In this document: piece after piece, positions 30,682 through 41,061 of the stretch
How the letters are laid out: each line of letters opens with the position of its first letter
Numbering within the stretch: position 1 is the stretch's first letter
NCBI RefSeq assembly: GCF_016613475.2
Contig: NZ_CP071517.1
Location: 620,001-684,000, forward strand
DNA: 64,000 nt
Direction: 5' to 3'
DNA from: Lysobacter arenosi
GTDB taxonomy: Bacteria; Pseudomonadota; Gammaproteobacteria; Xanthomonadales; Xanthomonadaceae
Program-made: the position numbers and the translations under genes
Notes under the pieces: generated by a model
Databases searched by the model: none
What the model was told of the DNA's origin: nothing
The model's input: the letters and a program-made list of their open reading frames with translations, nothing else

Positions 30682-31434
30682 ATGCGCCGCAGAATCGTCG
30701 CCGGAAATTGGAAGCTGCATGGCGATCGCCATTTCGCCCTGGAGCTGCTCGATGCGCTGGTCGCGATGCCGGCCCCGGCCGGGGTCGAGCAGCTGATCCT
30801 GCCGCCGCTGCCTTACCTGGCCGGCCTGATCGCCCGTTATGGCGAGAAGGGCCTGACCTTTGGTGCGCAGGACGTCAGCGTCAACCAGAAGGGCGCCTAC
30901 ACCGGCGAAGTCTCGGCCGAGATGCTCAAGGACGTCGATGCCGGCTACGGCCTGGTCGGCCACTCCGAGCGTCGCCAGTACCACGGCGAAAGCAGCGAGC
31001 TGGTCGCGCGCAAGTTCCTGGCCTGCAAGGCCGCCGGCCTGACCCCGATCCTGTGCGTGGGCGAGAGCCTGCGCGAGCGCGAGGACGGCCAGACCGAATG
31101 GCGCATCCAGGAGCAGCTCGAGCCGGTTTTCAAGCTTGCCGGCGCGCAGGCGCTGGACGGCGCGATCCTCGCCTACGAGCCGGTCTGGGCAATTGGTACC
31201 GGCAAGACCGCCACACCCGAACAGGCACAGGCGGTACACGCATTCATCCGTAGCGAAATCTCCGCACACGATGCTAGAATCGCTGGCTCGCTACCGATCC
31301 TGTACGGCGGAAGCGTAAAGGCCGACAATGCCGCCGCGCTGTTTTCGCAGCCGGACGTCGATGGCGGCCTGGTCGGCGGGGCCTCTCTGGTCGCGTCCGA
31401 TTTCCACGCCATCGCGGTAGCGGCGGCACCCTGA
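30682..31434 (+). CDS. tpiA: Triosephosphate isomerase
   Basis: Interconverts dihydroxyacetone phosphate and glyceraldehyde 3-phosphate. The 250-residue TIM barrel has Lys11 in AGNWKLHG, the catalytic His in VGHSERRQ, the catalytic Glu in LAYEPVWAIGTGKTA and the phosphate loop YGGSVKADNAA. The ATG at 30682 follows a strong AAGGAG. A TAAACT box at 30616-30621 may be its -10. The order tpiA-secG-tRNA-Leu is conserved in many gammaproteobacteria. Confidence 0.98.
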   Translation: MRRRIVAGNWKLHGDRHFALELLDALVAMPAPAGVEQLILPPLPYLAGLIARYGEKGLTFGAQDVSVNQKGAYTGEVSAEMLKDVDAGYGLVGHSERRQYHGESSELVARKFLACKAAGLTPILCVGESLREREDGQTEWRIQEQLEPVFKLAGAQALDGAILAYEPVWAIGTGKTATPEQAQAVHAFIRSEISAHDARIAGSLPILYGGSVKADNAAALFSQPDVDGGLVGGASLVASDFHAIAVAAAP

Positions 31435-31508
31435 CGAGTCGCGGACCCGGTCCTTTGGGCCAGTCCAGGTTCGTTCCACGAGCTTCAGTGAACTAGCAGA
31501 ATCCAACG

Positions 31509-32006
31509 ATGCTGTTGTTACTCAACGTCATCTACGTGCTGATCGCGATCGCGATGGTTGCGCTGATCCTGATGCAGCGCGGCGCGGGTGCGCAGGCCGG
31601 CTCCGGTTTCGGTGGCGGCGCCTCGGCGACCGTGTTCGGCGCGCGTGGCTCGGCCAACTTCCTGACCAAGGCCACCAAGTGGCTGGCGATCTCGTTCTTC
31701 GCGATCAGCCTGTTCATGGCCTGGCAGGCGATGCACCGTGCAACCGGCGACACCAGCGCGGCGGCCCCGGCGGCCGGCGTGATGGCCGACCAGGTTCCGG
31801 CAGCTCCGGCGGCTCCGGCTACGGGCGGCAACAATTCGGCAGTGCCGGCGGCCCCCGTGGCCCAGCCGGCGCCCGCCAGCAGCGTTCCGCAGGCTCCGGC
31901 CGCGACCGACGCTGCACCGGCTCCGGCTCCGGCCCCGGCAACGCAGGCTCCGGCCGCGACCCAGTCGCCCGAGCCGGCAAAGCCGCAGCCACCGGCTGGC
32001 GGCTGA
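31509..32006 (+). CDS. secG: Preprotein translocase subunit SecG with long Ala/Pro tail
   Basis: Third subunit of the SecYEG channel in the inner membrane. The first 75 residues are standard SecG: helix 1 (LLLLNVIYVLIAIAMVALIL), the conserved MQRGAGAQAGSGFGGGASAT loop with VFGARGSANFLTK, and helix 2 (WLAISFFAISLFMAW). The remaining 90 residues are low-complexity Ala, Pro and Gln. E. coli SecG is 110 residues, so the 165 here reflects the tail. The tail would lie in the periplasm or cytosol according to topology (both ends of SecG are normally periplasmic). Confidence 0.95.
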   Translation: MLLLLNVIYVLIAIAMVALILMQRGAGAQAGSGFGGGASATVFGARGSANFLTKATKWLAISFFAISLFMAWQAMHRATGDTSAAAPAAGVMADQVPAAPAAPATGGNNSAVPAAPVAQPAPASSVPQAPAATDAAPAPAPAPATQAPAATQSPEPAKPQPPAGG

Positions 32007-32045
32007 GCGAAGGGGTACCATTGGTTTTCATCGGCCCGGCACGGA

Positions 32046-32075
32046 TTGCCGGGTACGGTCAGCGATGACCGGCAA
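32046..32075. other. Nested hairpin without T-run after secG
   Basis: TTGCC (32046-32050) pairs with GGCAA (32071-32075), enclosing GGTCA-gcga-TGACC (32057-32070). It lies 40 nt after secG and 52 nt before tRNA-Leu. There is no following T-run, so it is not a standard intrinsic terminator. It may instead be a processing site or protect the secG transcript end. Confidence 0.3.
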
Positions 32076-32126
32076 CGACCAGGCCTGCATCGGCGGGGTC
32101 GCGTCAGGACGACACAAGGTTTGATT

Positions 32127-32211
32127 GCCCAGGTGGCGGAATTGGTAGACGCACTACCTTGAGGTGGTAGCGACGTAAGTCGTGGGGGTTCGAGTCCCCC
32201 CTTGGGCACCA
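32127..32211 (+). tRNA. tRNA-Leu (anticodon GAG)
   Basis: An 85-nt class II tRNA. The acceptor arm is GCCCAGG with CTTGGGC, followed by A and an encoded CCA. The anticodon stem CTACC/GGTAG encloses the loop TTGAGGT, giving anticodon GAG (reads CUC/CUU). The variable arm (CGACGTAAGTCG) is long, as expected for leucine, and the T arm is GGGGG-TTCGAGT-CCCCC. Position next to secG matches leuU of E. coli. Confidence 0.98.
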
Positions 32212-32374
32212 CACCTAATAACAAACACGCAAAAACGTACTGCAGCAAACAGCACCACCGACGCGGGTGCGGCGCGCACGGCGTGCCGGAAACTCGCGCG
32301 GGGATGACCAGGCGGCAAAACGCCGAGCCAAGGTCGCAATGGCGGCCGAGCTAAACGAAGCGAGAGAACAACTA

Positions 32375-32731
32375 GTGCTGGCCGAATACCTGCCGACCCT
32401 GCTGTTCCTGATCGTCGCCGGAGGTATCGGCGTCGCCCTGCTGGTGGTGGGCCAACTGCTCGGCCCCCAGCGCCCGACCCTCGAAAAACTCTCGCCGTAC
32501 GAGTGCGGATTCGAGGCGTTCGAAAGTGCGCGCATGCAGTTCGACGTGCGCTACTACCTGATCGCGATCCAGTTCATCATCTTTGACCTGGAAATCATCT
32601 TCATCGTGCCCTGGGCCACCGTGTTCCGCGAACTCGGTGTGATCGGCCTGATCGAGATGGGCATCTTCGCCGGCATGCTCTTGCTCGGCTTCGTCTACGT
32701 CTGGAAGAAGGGAGCACTCGAATGGGAGTGA
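32375..32731 (+). CDS. nuoA: NADH-quinone oxidoreductase subunit A
   Basis: First gene of the 14-gene complex I operon. NuoA is a membrane-arm subunit with three helices near the quinone site. Conserved text: [21 protein letters not shown] and the [20 protein letters not shown] helix. I chose the GTG at 32375 ([17 protein letters not shown]), which gives 118 residues and has GAGAGA 8 nt before it. An in-frame ATG at 32339 would add 12 residues. The 163 nt between tRNA-Leu and this start show no clear sigma70 promoter. nuoA overlaps nuoB by 10 nt. Confidence 0.95.
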   Translation: MLAEYLPTLLFLIVAGGIGVALLVVGQLLGPQRPTLEKLSPYECGFEAFESARMQFDVRYYLIAIQFIIFDLEIIFIVPWATVFRELGVIGLIEMGIFAGMLLLGFVYVWKKGALEWE

Positions 32732-33294
32732 TCCAGAATGTTTCCGAGCTGATGCACAACCCGCTGCCCGAAGGGCGGCTGGACGACATCCTGCGCCCGG
32801 AAGGTGACAACCCGCTGCTGCAGCAGGGCTTTGCCCTCACCTCGTTCGATGCGCTGTGGAACTGGGCGCGCACCGGCTCGATGTGGCCGATGACGTTCGG
32901 CCTGGCCTGCTGCGCCGTCGAGATGATGCACGCAGGCGCCGCGCGCCTGGACCTGGACCGTTACGGCGTGGTGTTCCGCCCGTCGCCGCGCCAGTCCGAC
33001 GTGATGATCGTCGCCGGCACCCTGGTCAACAAGATGGCTCCCGCGCTGCGCAAGGTCTACGACCAGATGCCCGGCCCGAAGTGGGTGATCTCGATGGGCA
33101 GCTGCGCCAACGGCGGTGGTTACTACCACTACTCGTACTCGGTCGTGCGCGGCTGTGACCGCATCGTGCCGGTCGACGTCTACGTGCCGGGCTGCCCGCC
33201 GACGGCCGAAGCGCTGATCTACGGCATCCTGCAGCTGCAGAAGAAGATCCGCCGTGGCACCAACTTCGGCGAAAACATCCAGGGCGTGCGCTGA
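32722..33294 (+). CDS. nuoB: NADH-quinone oxidoreductase subunit B
   Basis: Holds the terminal iron-sulfur cluster N2 that reduces quinone in complex I. The cluster ligands are visible: the adjacent Cys pair in [13 protein letters not shown], the Cys in [10 protein letters not shown], and the Cys in [15 protein letters not shown]. The 190-residue length is normal. It starts within the end of nuoA and is followed after 1 nt by nuoC. Confidence 0.97.
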   Translation: MGVIQNVSELMHNPLPEGRLDDILRPEGDNPLLQQGFALTSFDALWNWARTGSMWPMTFGLACCAVEMMHAGAARLDLDRYGVVFRPSPRQSDVMIVAGTLVNKMAPALRKVYDQMPGPKWVISMGSCANGGGYYHYSYSVVRGCDRIVPVDVYVPGCPPTAEALIYGILQLQKKIRRGTNFGENIQGVR

Positions 33295-33295
33295 G

Positions 33296-34024
33296 ATGGC
33301 CGAGACCGTGCAAGCGTTTGTCGATCGCCTCGCTGCCCGTTTTGACGGCGCGCTGGTGGTCGTTGCAGAACCGCGTGGCGAAGTCACCATCGACGTCGCC
33401 GCCGCGCAATGGCTGTCCACCGCACTCGCGCTGCGCGACGAGTTCGGGTTCGAACAGCTCGTCGACGTCAGCGGCGTCGATTACCTCAGCTACGGCAGCG
33501 ACGAGTGGGACACCGACGTGTCCTCCGAGGGTTTCTCGCGTGGCGTGGAAGGCAAGAGCGCCGGCCGCTTCGCCTGGGGCGAGCAGGTCAACGGTGCCGC
33601 CGCTTCGCCGGAGCGCCGCTTCGCCGCGGTCGCGCACCTGCTGTCGTACCAGCACAACCGTCGCATCCGCCTGCGCACCTTCGCCGAGAACGACGACCTG
33701 CCGGTCGTGGATTCGCTGACGTCGGTGTGGCCGGGCAGCAACTGGTTCGAGCGCGAGGCGTTCGACCTGTTCGGCATCATTTTCGAAGGCCATCCGGACC
33801 TGCGCCGGATCCTCACCGACTACGGTTTCGTCGGCCATCCGTTCCGCAAGGACTTCCCGCTGATCGGCAACGTCGAAGTGCGCTACGACGCCGACAAGAA
33901 GCGCGTGGTCTACGAGCCCGTGTCGATCGAGCCGCGTGTCGGCGTGCCGCGCGTGATCCGCGATGACGCGCGCTACCAGACCGCTGCCGGCGAAGCCGCG
34001 CAGGGCGCGGAGGTGAAGAAGTGA
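33296..34024 (+). CDS. nuoC: NADH-quinone oxidoreductase subunit C
   Basis: Peripheral-arm subunit of complex I, 242 residues, 30-kDa-subunit family. The signature is [20 protein letters not shown], then [19 protein letters not shown] and [10 protein letters not shown]. It is separate from nuoD here, unlike the fused NuoCD of E. coli. The start is ATG at 33296, immediately after the nuoB stop. It overlaps nuoD by 4 nt (GTGA). Confidence 0.97.
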   Translation: MAETVQAFVDRLAARFDGALVVVAEPRGEVTIDVAAAQWLSTALALRDEFGFEQLVDVSGVDYLSYGSDEWDTDVSSEGFSRGVEGKSAGRFAWGEQVNGAAASPERRFAAVAHLLSYQHNRRIRLRTFAENDDLPVVDSLTSVWPGSNWFEREAFDLFGIIFEGHPDLRRILTDYGFVGHPFRKDFPLIGNVEVRYDADKKRVVYEPVSIEPRVGVPRVIRDDARYQTAAGEAAQGAEVKK

Positions 34025-35322
34025 GCGCCATTGTGTCCAGCAACACACCGAACACCTCGGGCCTCAACAACGCCGAGATCCGCAACTACACGCTGAACTT
34101 CGGCCCGCAGCATCCGGCCGCGCACGGCGTGCTGCGCCTGATCCTCGAAATGGACGGCGAAGTGATCCAGCGCGCCGACCCGCACGTCGGCCTGCTGCAT
34201 CGCGGCACCGAGAAGCTGGCCGAGTCCAAGCCGTTCAACCAGTCGATCGGCTACATGGATCGCCTCGACTACGTGTCGATGATGTGCAACGAGCACGCCT
34301 ACGTGCGCGCGATCGAGACCCTGATGGGGATCGAGGCGCCCGAGCGTGCGCAGTACATCCGCACCATGTTCGACGAGATCACCCGCATCCTGAACCACCT
34401 GATGTGGATCGGATCCAACGCGCTCGACCTGGGCGCGATGGCGGTGTTCCTGTACGCGTTCCGCGAGCGCGAAGAGCTGATGGACTGCTACGAGGCAGTC
34501 TCCGGCGCGCGCATGCATGCGACCTACTACCGTCCGGGCGGCGTCTACCGCGACCTGCCGGACCGCATGCCCAAGTACAAGGAATCGCCGTGGCGCAAGG
34601 GCGGCAAGCTCAAGCGTTTCAACGAATGGCGTGAAGGCTCGCTGCTGGATTACCTGGAAGCGTTCACCAAGGATTTCCCGGCGCGCGTCGACGAGTACGA
34701 GACGCTGCTGACCGAGAACCGCATCTGGAAGCAGCGCACCGTCGGCATCGGCGTGGTCTCGCCCGAGCAGGCCCTGGCCTGGGGCATGACCGGCGCGATG
34801 ATCCGCGGCTCGGGCGTTGCCTGGGACCTGCGCAAGAAGCAGCCGTACGCCAAGTACGACGCGGTGGATTTCGACATCCCGGTTGGCACCAACGGCGACT
34901 GCTACGACCGCTACCTGGTGCGCGTGGCCGAGATGCGCCAGTCCAACCGCATCATCCAGCAGTGCGTGAAGTGGCTCAAGGCCAACCCCGGCCCGGTGAT
35001 CGTCGACAACTTCAAGGTCGCGCCTCCCTCCCGCGAGGAGATGAAGGACGACATGGAAGCGCTGATCCACCACTTCAAGCTGTTCTCCGAAGGCTACTGC
35101 GTGCCGGCTGGCGAGACCTACTGCGCGGTTGAAGCGCCCAAGGGCGAGTTCGGCTGCTACCTGGTGTCGGACGGTGCCAACAAGCCGTTCCGCGTGAAGC
35201 TGCGTGCGCCGGGTTTCGCGCACCTGTCTTCGATGGACGAAATCGTGAAGGGCCACATGCTGGCCGACGTCGTGGCGATGATCGGTACCTACGATCTCGT
35301 GTTCGGCGAGGTCGACCGCTGA
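34021..35322 (+). CDS. nuoD: NADH-quinone oxidoreductase subunit D
   Basis: The 49-kDa-subunit homologue that forms the quinone cavity with NuoB. It has [22 protein letters not shown] and [14 protein letters not shown] near the N-terminus, with the conserved quinone-site His, and the [18 protein letters not shown] block. The C-terminus has [13 protein letters not shown] and [20 protein letters not shown]. 433 residues, GTG start overlapping nuoC. A 28-nt gap separates it from nuoE. Confidence 0.97.
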   Translation: MSAIVSSNTPNTSGLNNAEIRNYTLNFGPQHPAAHGVLRLILEMDGEVIQRADPHVGLLHRGTEKLAESKPFNQSIGYMDRLDYVSMMCNEHAYVRAIETLMGIEAPERAQYIRTMFDEITRILNHLMWIGSNALDLGAMAVFLYAFREREELMDCYEAVSGARMHATYYRPGGVYRDLPDRMPKYKESPWRKGGKLKRFNEWREGSLLDYLEAFTKDFPARVDEYETLLTENRIWKQRTVGIGVVSPEQALAWGMTGAMIRGSGVAWDLRKKQPYAKYDAVDFDIPVGTNGDCYDRYLVRVAEMRQSNRIIQQCVKWLKANPGPVIVDNFKVAPPSREEMKDDMEALIHHFKLFSEGYCVPAGETYCAVEAPKGEFGCYLVSDGANKPFRVKLRAPGFAHLSSMDEIVKGHMLADVVAMIGTYDLVFGEVDR

Positions 35323-35350
35323 TCGCGGCGGCCGTTGAGGAACTGATCAG

Positions 35351-35878
35351 ATGAAGGCAACCGGAAATTTCGAGGCCTGCCAGCACGTCGACCCGATGGT
35401 CGCGTTGTCGGACAAGACCCGCGCCCATATCGACCACTGGCTGGCCAAGTTCCCGCCGGACCGCAAGCGTTCGGCGGTGCTGCAGGGTCTGCACGCGGCG
35501 CAGGAACAGAACAACGGCTGGCTCAGCGACGAGCTGATCGCCGCCGTGGCCAAGTACCTCGACCTGCCGCCGGTGTGGGCCTACGAGGTCGCCAGTTTCT
35601 ATTCGATGTTCGAGACCGAGAAGGTCGGCCACAACAACGTCGCTTTCTGCACCAACATCAGCTGCTGGCTCAACGGCGCCGAGGATCTCGTGCGTCATGC
35701 CGAGAAGAAGCTGGGCTGCAAGCTGGGCGAGTCGACCGCCGACGGCCGCATCTTCCTCAAGCGCGAGGAAGAGTGCCTGGCCGCGTGCTGCGGCGCGCCG
35801 GTGGTGGTCATCAACGGGCATTACCACGAGAAGCTGGACACCGCTCAGGTGGACGAGCTGCTCGACGGTCTGAAGTGA
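35351..35878 (+). CDS. nuoE: NADH-quinone oxidoreductase subunit E
   Basis: The 24-kDa-type subunit of the NADH-oxidising module, holding [2Fe-2S] cluster N1a. A thioredoxin-like domain carries the ligands in FCTNISCWLNGAED and ECLAACCGAPVVVING. The N-terminal helical part includes VLQGLHAAQEQNNGWLSDEL and VWAYEVASFYSMFE, both conserved. Length is 175 residues. nuoF follows after 15 nt. Confidence 0.96.
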   Translation: MKATGNFEACQHVDPMVALSDKTRAHIDHWLAKFPPDRKRSAVLQGLHAAQEQNNGWLSDELIAAVAKYLDLPPVWAYEVASFYSMFETEKVGHNNVAFCTNISCWLNGAEDLVRHAEKKLGCKLGESTADGRIFLKREEECLAACCGAPVVVINGHYHEKLDTAQVDELLDGLK

Positions 35879-35893
35879 GGCTTAGGACGACCC

Positions 35894-37261
35894 ATGGCGC
35901 ACTCGCACCACGACTACTCGCAGGGCTACGGTCCGGTCGGCCCGGTTCCGCAGGAGCACAACGTCGTTTACACGACGCTGCACTACGACACCCCGTGGTC
36001 GTATGAGAACTACCTCAAGACCGGTGGCTACGCCGCGCTGCGCAAGATCCTGACCGAGAAGATGGATCCGGCCGCGGTGATCGACATGGTCAAGGCCTCG
36101 GGCCTTCGCGGCCGTGGCGGTGCCGGCTTCCCGACCGGCCTGAAGTGGAGCTTCATGCCCAAGGGCAGCGGCACCCAGAAGTACATCCTGTGCAACTCGG
36201 ACGAGTCCGAGCCTGGCACGGCGAAGGATCGCGACATCCTGCGCTACAACCCGCATTCGGTGGTCGAGGGCATGGCGATCGCCTGCTACGCGACCGGTTC
36301 GACGGTGGCCTACAACTACCTGCGTGGCGAGTTCCATCACGAGCCGTTCGAGCATTTCGAGCAGGCACTGAAGGAAGCCTACGAGAACGGCTGGCTGGGC
36401 AAGAACGTGCTCGGCAGCGGCGTCGACATCGACATCTACGGCGCGCTCGGCGCCGGCGCGTACATCTGCGGCGAAGAAACCGCGCTGATGGAATCGCTGG
36501 AAGGCAAGAAGGGCCAGCCGCGCTACAAGCCGCCGTTCCCGGCCAACTTCGGCCTGTTCGGCAAGCCGACGACGATCAACAACACCGAGACCTATGCTTC
36601 GGTGCCGGCGATCATCCGCAATGGCGCCGAGTGGTTCCTCAACCTGGGCAAGCCGAACAACGGCGGGCCGAAGGTGTTCTCGGTGTCGGGCCACGTCGCC
36701 CGTCCGGGCAATTACGAAATCCGCCTGGGCACGTCGTTCGCCGACCTGCTGCAGATGGCCGGCGGCATGCGTTGCGGCCGCCAGCTCAAGGCGGTGATCC
36801 CGGGTGGTTCCTCGATGCCGGTGCTGCCGGGCGAGACCATGATGGGCCTGACGATGGACTACGACTCGATCCAGAAGGCCGGTTCCGGCCTGGGTTCGGG
36901 TGCGGTGATCGTGATGGACGAGACCACCTGCATGGTCCGTGCCTGCCAGCGCATCGCCCGTTTCTACTTCAAGGAAAGCTGCGGCCAGTGCACGCCGTGC
37001 CGCGAAGGCACCGGCTGGATGTACCGCATGCTGACCCGCATCGTCGAGAAGCAGGCGACGCTGGAAGACCTGCAGATGCTGCGTGCCGCTGCCGGCCAGA
37101 TCGAAGGCCACACCATCTGCGCCTTCGGCGAAGCCGCGGCGTGGCCGGTGCAGGGCTTCCTGCGCCACTACTGGAACGAGTTCGAGTACGCGATCGTGAA
37201 CAAGCGTTTCCTGGTCGATGACCAGCTCGCAGGCACCGTGGTCGAGAAGGTGGCGGCATGA
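35894..37261 (+). CDS. nuoF: NADH-quinone oxidoreductase subunit F
   Basis: The 51-kDa subunit that binds NADH and FMN and holds cluster N3. The nucleotide motifs are GLRGRGGAGFPTGLKWSFMP and GAYICGEETALMESLEG. The cluster ligands are in ESCGQCTPCREGTGWM plus a later Cys in HTICAFGEAA. At 455 residues it is of usual length. The N-terminus has a His/Tyr-rich lead (MAHSHHDYSQGYGP). It overlaps nuoG by 4 nt (ATGA). Confidence 0.97.
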   Translation: MAHSHHDYSQGYGPVGPVPQEHNVVYTTLHYDTPWSYENYLKTGGYAALRKILTEKMDPAAVIDMVKASGLRGRGGAGFPTGLKWSFMPKGSGTQKYILCNSDESEPGTAKDRDILRYNPHSVVEGMAIACYATGSTVAYNYLRGEFHHEPFEHFEQALKEAYENGWLGKNVLGSGVDIDIYGALGAGAYICGEETALMESLEGKKGQPRYKPPFPANFGLFGKPTTINNTETYASVPAIIRNGAEWFLNLGKPNNGGPKVFSVSGHVARPGNYEIRLGTSFADLLQMAGGMRCGRQLKAVIPGGSSMPVLPGETMMGLTMDYDSIQKAGSGLGSGAVIVMDETTCMVRACQRIARFYFKESCGQCTPCREGTGWMYRMLTRIVEKQATLEDLQMLRAAAGQIEGHTICAFGEAAAWPVQGFLRHYWNEFEYAIVNKRFLVDDQLAGTVVEKVAA

Positions 37262-39486
37262 GCGCGCAGCCCGTGAACCCGAACGTACCGCCGGACCACG
37301 TCTCGATCGAGATCGACGGCATCGCAATGGTCGCGCCGAAGGGCTCGATGATCATCCATGCCGCCGACAAGGCCGGCATCCCGATCCCGCGCTTCTGCTA
37401 CCACGACAAGCTGGCCGTCGCGGCGAACTGCCGCATGTGCCTGGTCGAAGTCGAGAAGATGCCCAAGCCGGCGCCGGCCTGCGCCACGCCGGTGATGGAA
37501 GGCATGAAGGTCGTCACGCGCAGCGAGAAGGCACTCAAGTCGCAGCGCAACGTGATGGAGTTCCTGCTGATCAACCATCCGCTCGACTGCCCGATCTGCG
37601 ACCAGGGCGGCGAGTGCGAGCTGCAGGATCTGTCGCTGGGTTACGGCCGTTCGGTCAGCCGCTTCTCCGAGCGCAAGCGCGTGGTGCCCGACGAGGACAT
37701 CGGTCCGCTGGTCGCCACCGAGATGACCCGCTGCATCCAGTGCACGCGCTGCGTGCGCTTCACCGCGGAAATCGCCGGCACCTACGAGCTGGGCGGCATG
37801 TACCGCGGCGAGAACCTGCAGATCGGCACCTACGACGGCAAGCCGTTGACCACCGAGCTGTCGGGCAACGTCATCGACGTCTGCCCGGTCGGTGCGCTGA
37901 CCAACAAGGTGTTCCAGTTCAAGGCACGCCCGTGGGAACTGACCGCGCGTGAATCGCTCGGCTACCACGACGCGCTGGGCAGCAACCTGTTCCTGCACGT
38001 GCGCCGCGGCGAAGTGCTGCGCACCGTGCCGCGCGACAACGAAGCGGTGAACGAGTGCTGGCTGTCGGATCGCGACCGTTATTCGCACCAGGGCCTGTAC
38101 GCGCAGGACCGTGCGACGTCGCCGATGATCAAGGAGAACGGCGAGTGGCGCGATGCCTCGTGGGAAGAAGCGCTGGCTCGCGCCGCGAAGATCCTGCGTG
38201 ACAACGGTGCCGACAGCCTCGGCATCCTTGCCCATCCGGCGACCTCGAACGAAGAGGGCGTGCTGCTGGCCCGCCTGGCCGAAGCGCTGGGCACCGGCAA
38301 CATCGACCACCGCATCGGCCAGCACGACCTGAGCGATGCCGCCATCGCCACGCCGTTCGCCACGCCGGTGAACGACATCGACCATGCCGACCTGATCGTC
38401 ATCGTCGGTTCCAACCTGCGCCACGAGCTGCCGCTGGTGCACCAGCGCGTGCGCAAGGCCTGGACACGCGGCGCCAAGGTGCACGTGGTCAACCCGGTTG
38501 ATTTCGACTTCACCTTCGACATCGCCGGCAAGCACATCGTCGCTCCGTCGCAGATCGCCGCGACGCTGTCGGACACCGCGCTGAACGACGTCGCCAAGAA
38601 CGCCACGCGCGCCGTGGTGATCGTCGGCGCGCTGGCCGAGAACGGTGCCCACGCTGCCGCGATCCGCAAGGCCGCCGTCGCCTTCGCCGCCAGCACCGGT
38701 GCCGCGCTCAACCGCATCCCGCAGGGCGCCAATGCCGTCGGCCTGTCCGACTACGGCGTGCTGCCGATCGCCCGCGATGCGCAGGCGATGCTGGCCGACG
38801 CGCGCACCGCCTACATCCTGTACGGCATCGAGCCCGGCCTGGATTTCGCCGACACCGCGACCGCGCTGAAGGCACTCAACCCGGCCCAGGTCGTGGCGTT
38901 CAGCACTTTTGCGTGCCGCTCGACCCGCGCCGTTGCCGACGTGATCCTGCCGATCGGCCTGCTGCCGGAAATCGACGCCACGCTGACCAACCTCGACGGT
39001 CGCCAGCAGGTCGCCGTTGCCGGCGCCAAGCTGCCCGGCCAAGCCCGTCCCGGCTGGCGCGTGCTGCGCGGTCTCGGTGGCGAGCTCGAGGCCAAGGGCT
39101 TCGGCTTCACCGACCTGGTCGGCCTGCGCGCGAGCATGAAGATGCGCGACACCCAGGTCGTCGCCGGCAAGGCGCCGTCGACCGCCGGCGAAGGCCTCGA
39201 AGTCGCCGCCAGCATCGGCATCTACCGCAGCGATGCGGTGGTGCGTCGTGCCCCGGCGCTGCAGTCGCATCCGCTCAACGTCGAGCCCAAGGCCGTGCTC
39301 AATCCGCATGACGCTTCCGCCCTCGGCCTGGCCGATGGCGTGGTCGCCAAGTTCAATACCGCCGCAGGTACCGCGACGCTGCCGGTCGCCGTCAGCGACA
39401 AGGTCGCGCGCGGCACCGTGTGGGTCGAGAGCGGGCACGGCGCGACCGCGCCGATGTCCGGTCGCGTGCAGGCGGGGAGGGCATAA
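37258..39486 (+). CDS. nuoG: NADH-quinone oxidoreductase subunit G (no N7 cluster motif)
   Basis: The 75-kDa-type subunit, 742 residues, carrying N1b, N4 and N5. The [2Fe-2S] ligands are Cys47, Cys58, Cys61 and Cys75. The next block has [14 protein letters not shown], and the [4Fe-4S] ligands are in [11 protein letters not shown] with a partner Cys in [10 protein letters not shown]. The molybdopterin-type domain follows. The extra N7 motif of E. coli NuoG (CxxCxxxC) is absent: the equivalent stretch reads [20 protein letters not shown]. This resembles mitochondrial and alphaproteobacterial forms. E. coli NuoG is about 910 residues. Confidence 0.96.
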   Translation: MSAQPVNPNVPPDHVSIEIDGIAMVAPKGSMIIHAADKAGIPIPRFCYHDKLAVAANCRMCLVEVEKMPKPAPACATPVMEGMKVVTRSEKALKSQRNVMEFLLINHPLDCPICDQGGECELQDLSLGYGRSVSRFSERKRVVPDEDIGPLVATEMTRCIQCTRCVRFTAEIAGTYELGGMYRGENLQIGTYDGKPLTTELSGNVIDVCPVGALTNKVFQFKARPWELTARESLGYHDALGSNLFLHVRRGEVLRTVPRDNEAVNECWLSDRDRYSHQGLYAQDRATSPMIKENGEWRDASWEEALARAAKILRDNGADSLGILAHPATSNEEGVLLARLAEALGTGNIDHRIGQHDLSDAAIATPFATPVNDIDHADLIVIVGSNLRHELPLVHQRVRKAWTRGAKVHVVNPVDFDFTFDIAGKHIVAPSQIAATLSDTALNDVAKNATRAVVIVGALAENGAHAAAIRKAAVAFAASTGAALNRIPQGANAVGLSDYGVLPIARDAQAMLADARTAYILYGIEPGLDFADTATALKALNPAQVVAFSTFACRSTRAVADVILPIGLLPEIDATLTNLDGRQQVAVAGAKLPGQARPGWRVLRGLGGELEAKGFGFTDLVGLRASMKMRDTQVVAGKAPSTAGEGLEVAASIGIYRSDAVVRRAPALQSHPLNVEPKAVLNPHDASALGLADGVVAKFNTAAGTATLPVAVSDKVARGTVWVESGHGATAPMSGRVQAGRA

Positions 39487-39488
39487 GC

Positions 39489-40553
39489 ATGCTTTCGACT
39501 CATGTGATCGATCCGTTCCGCGACTGGATGCTGTCGTTCGGCAACATCGGCGCGTTGCTGTGGATCGTGCTGAAGATCCTGCTGATCGCCATGCCGGTGA
39601 TCATCACGGTCGCGTTCTACGTGGTCTGGGAGCGCAAGCTGATCGGCTGGATGCACGTCCGCCACGGACCGATGTACGTCGGCCGAGGCATCCTCCAGGC
39701 CTTCGCCGACGTCTTCAAGCTGCTGTTCAAGGAAGTGATCCAGCCGACCAAGGCCGAGCCGTTCCTGTTCAAGTTCGCTCCGCTGATCGCGCTGGCCCCG
39801 GCCTTCGCGGCGTGGGCGGTGGTGCCGTTCGACTACCAGGTGGTGCTGTCGAACGCCAACGCCGGCCTGCTGTACCTGCTGGCGATGACCTCGCTGGGCG
39901 TGTACGGCATCATCCTCGCCGGCTGGGCCTCGAACTCGAAGTACGCCTTCCTCGGTGCCATGCGCGCCGCGGCGCAGGTGGTCTCGTACGAAATCGCCAT
40001 GGGCTTTGCCATGGTCGGCGTGATGGTCGGCGCGGGCAGCCTCAACCTCACCGACATCGTGATGGCGCAGGCCGGCAACGCCGGCGCGCTGGAATGGTTC
40101 TGGCTGCCGATGCTGCCGCTGTTCGTCATCTACTTCATCTCGGGCGTGGCTGAAACCAACCGCGCGCCGTTCGACGTGGTGGAAGGCGAGTCGGAGATTG
40201 TTGCCGGCCACATGGTCGAGTACTCGGGCTCGGCGTTCGCGCTGTTCTTCCTGGCCGAGTACGCGAACATGATCCTGATCAGCTTCCTGGTCTCGATCTT
40301 CTTCGTCGGCGGCTGGCTCAGCCCGTTCCAGGGCCTGGGCATCCCGCTGCTGTCGGCCAATGGCTGGTGGTGGCTGCTGGCCAAGGTGTTCTTCTTCGCC
40401 AGCTGCTTCATCTGGTTCCGTGCGTCGTTCCCGCGCTACCGCTACGACCAGATCATGCGCCTGGGCTGGAAGGTCTTCATCCCGCTCACCATCGCCTGGA
40501 TCTGCGTGGTCGCGTTGATGGCGTACTTCAGAATCTTCGAGCCGGGCGTGTAA
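39489..40553 (+). CDS. nuoH: NADH-quinone oxidoreductase subunit H
   Basis: Membrane subunit that joins the peripheral and membrane arms and helps form the quinone tunnel. The 354 residues span about eight to nine helices. Conserved loops are [40 protein letters not shown], and the acidic [20 protein letters not shown]. The ATG at 39489 lies 2 nt after the nuoG stop; the frame is open further upstream but overlaps nuoG. Confidence 0.97.
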   Translation: MLSTHVIDPFRDWMLSFGNIGALLWIVLKILLIAMPVIITVAFYVVWERKLIGWMHVRHGPMYVGRGILQAFADVFKLLFKEVIQPTKAEPFLFKFAPLIALAPAFAAWAVVPFDYQVVLSNANAGLLYLLAMTSLGVYGIILAGWASNSKYAFLGAMRAAAQVVSYEIAMGFAMVGVMVGAGSLNLTDIVMAQAGNAGALEWFWLPMLPLFVIYFISGVAETNRAPFDVVEGESEIVAGHMVEYSGSAFALFFLAEYANMILISFLVSIFFVGGWLSPFQGLGIPLLSANGWWWLLAKVFFFASCFIWFRASFPRYRYDQIMRLGWKVFIPLTIAWICVVALMAYFRIFEPGV

Positions 40554-40562
40554 GGGACAGGC

Positions 40563-41051
40563 ATGAATCGCATCGTTTCCTATTTCAAGAGCCTGCTGCT
40601 CATCGAGCTCGCGCAAGGGCTTGCCCTCACCGGCAAGTACCTGTTCAAGCCGAAGTACACGCTGATGTACCCGATGGAGAAGACGCCGCAGTCGCCGCGC
40701 TTCCGCGGCGTGCACGCGCTGCGCCGTTACCCCAACGGCGAAGAGCGCTGCATCGCCTGCAAGCTGTGCGAGGCGGTGTGCCCGGCGCTGGCGATCACCA
40801 TCGACTCGGAGAAGCGCGAGGACGGCACCCGCCGCACCACGCGTTACGACATCGACCTGTTCAAGTGCATCTTCTGCGGGTTCTGCGAGGAGTCCTGCCC
40901 GGTCGACTCGATCGTGGAGACGCATATCCACGAGTACCACTTCGACAAGCGCGGACAGAACATCGTCACCAAGCCGCAGCTGCTGGCCATCGGCGACCGT
41001 CTCGAAGCCGAGATCGCCGAGCGCCGCGCTGCCGACGCACCTTTCCGCTGA
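40563..41051 (+). CDS. nuoI: NADH-quinone oxidoreductase subunit I
   Basis: An 8-iron ferredoxin-like subunit carrying clusters N6a and N6b. The two CxxCxxCxxxCP motifs are complete: [17 protein letters not shown] and [18 protein letters not shown]. The N-terminal amphipathic part ([18 protein letters not shown]) lies along the membrane. [18 protein letters not shown] is a family signature. Length is 162 residues, and nuoJ follows after 10 nt. Confidence 0.97.
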   Translation: MNRIVSYFKSLLLIELAQGLALTGKYLFKPKYTLMYPMEKTPQSPRFRGVHALRRYPNGEERCIACKLCEAVCPALAITIDSEKREDGTRRTTRYDIDLFKCIFCGFCEESCPVDSIVETHIHEYHFDKRGQNIVTKPQLLAIGDRLEAEIAERRAADAPFR

Positions 41052-41061
41052 GGCCTGAAGC

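Noticed and set aside
32212..32374. A dedicated nuo promoter between tRNA-Leu and nuoA
   Set aside because: I found no -35/-10 pair with acceptable spacing; transcription may start upstream or use a sequence I cannot recognise.
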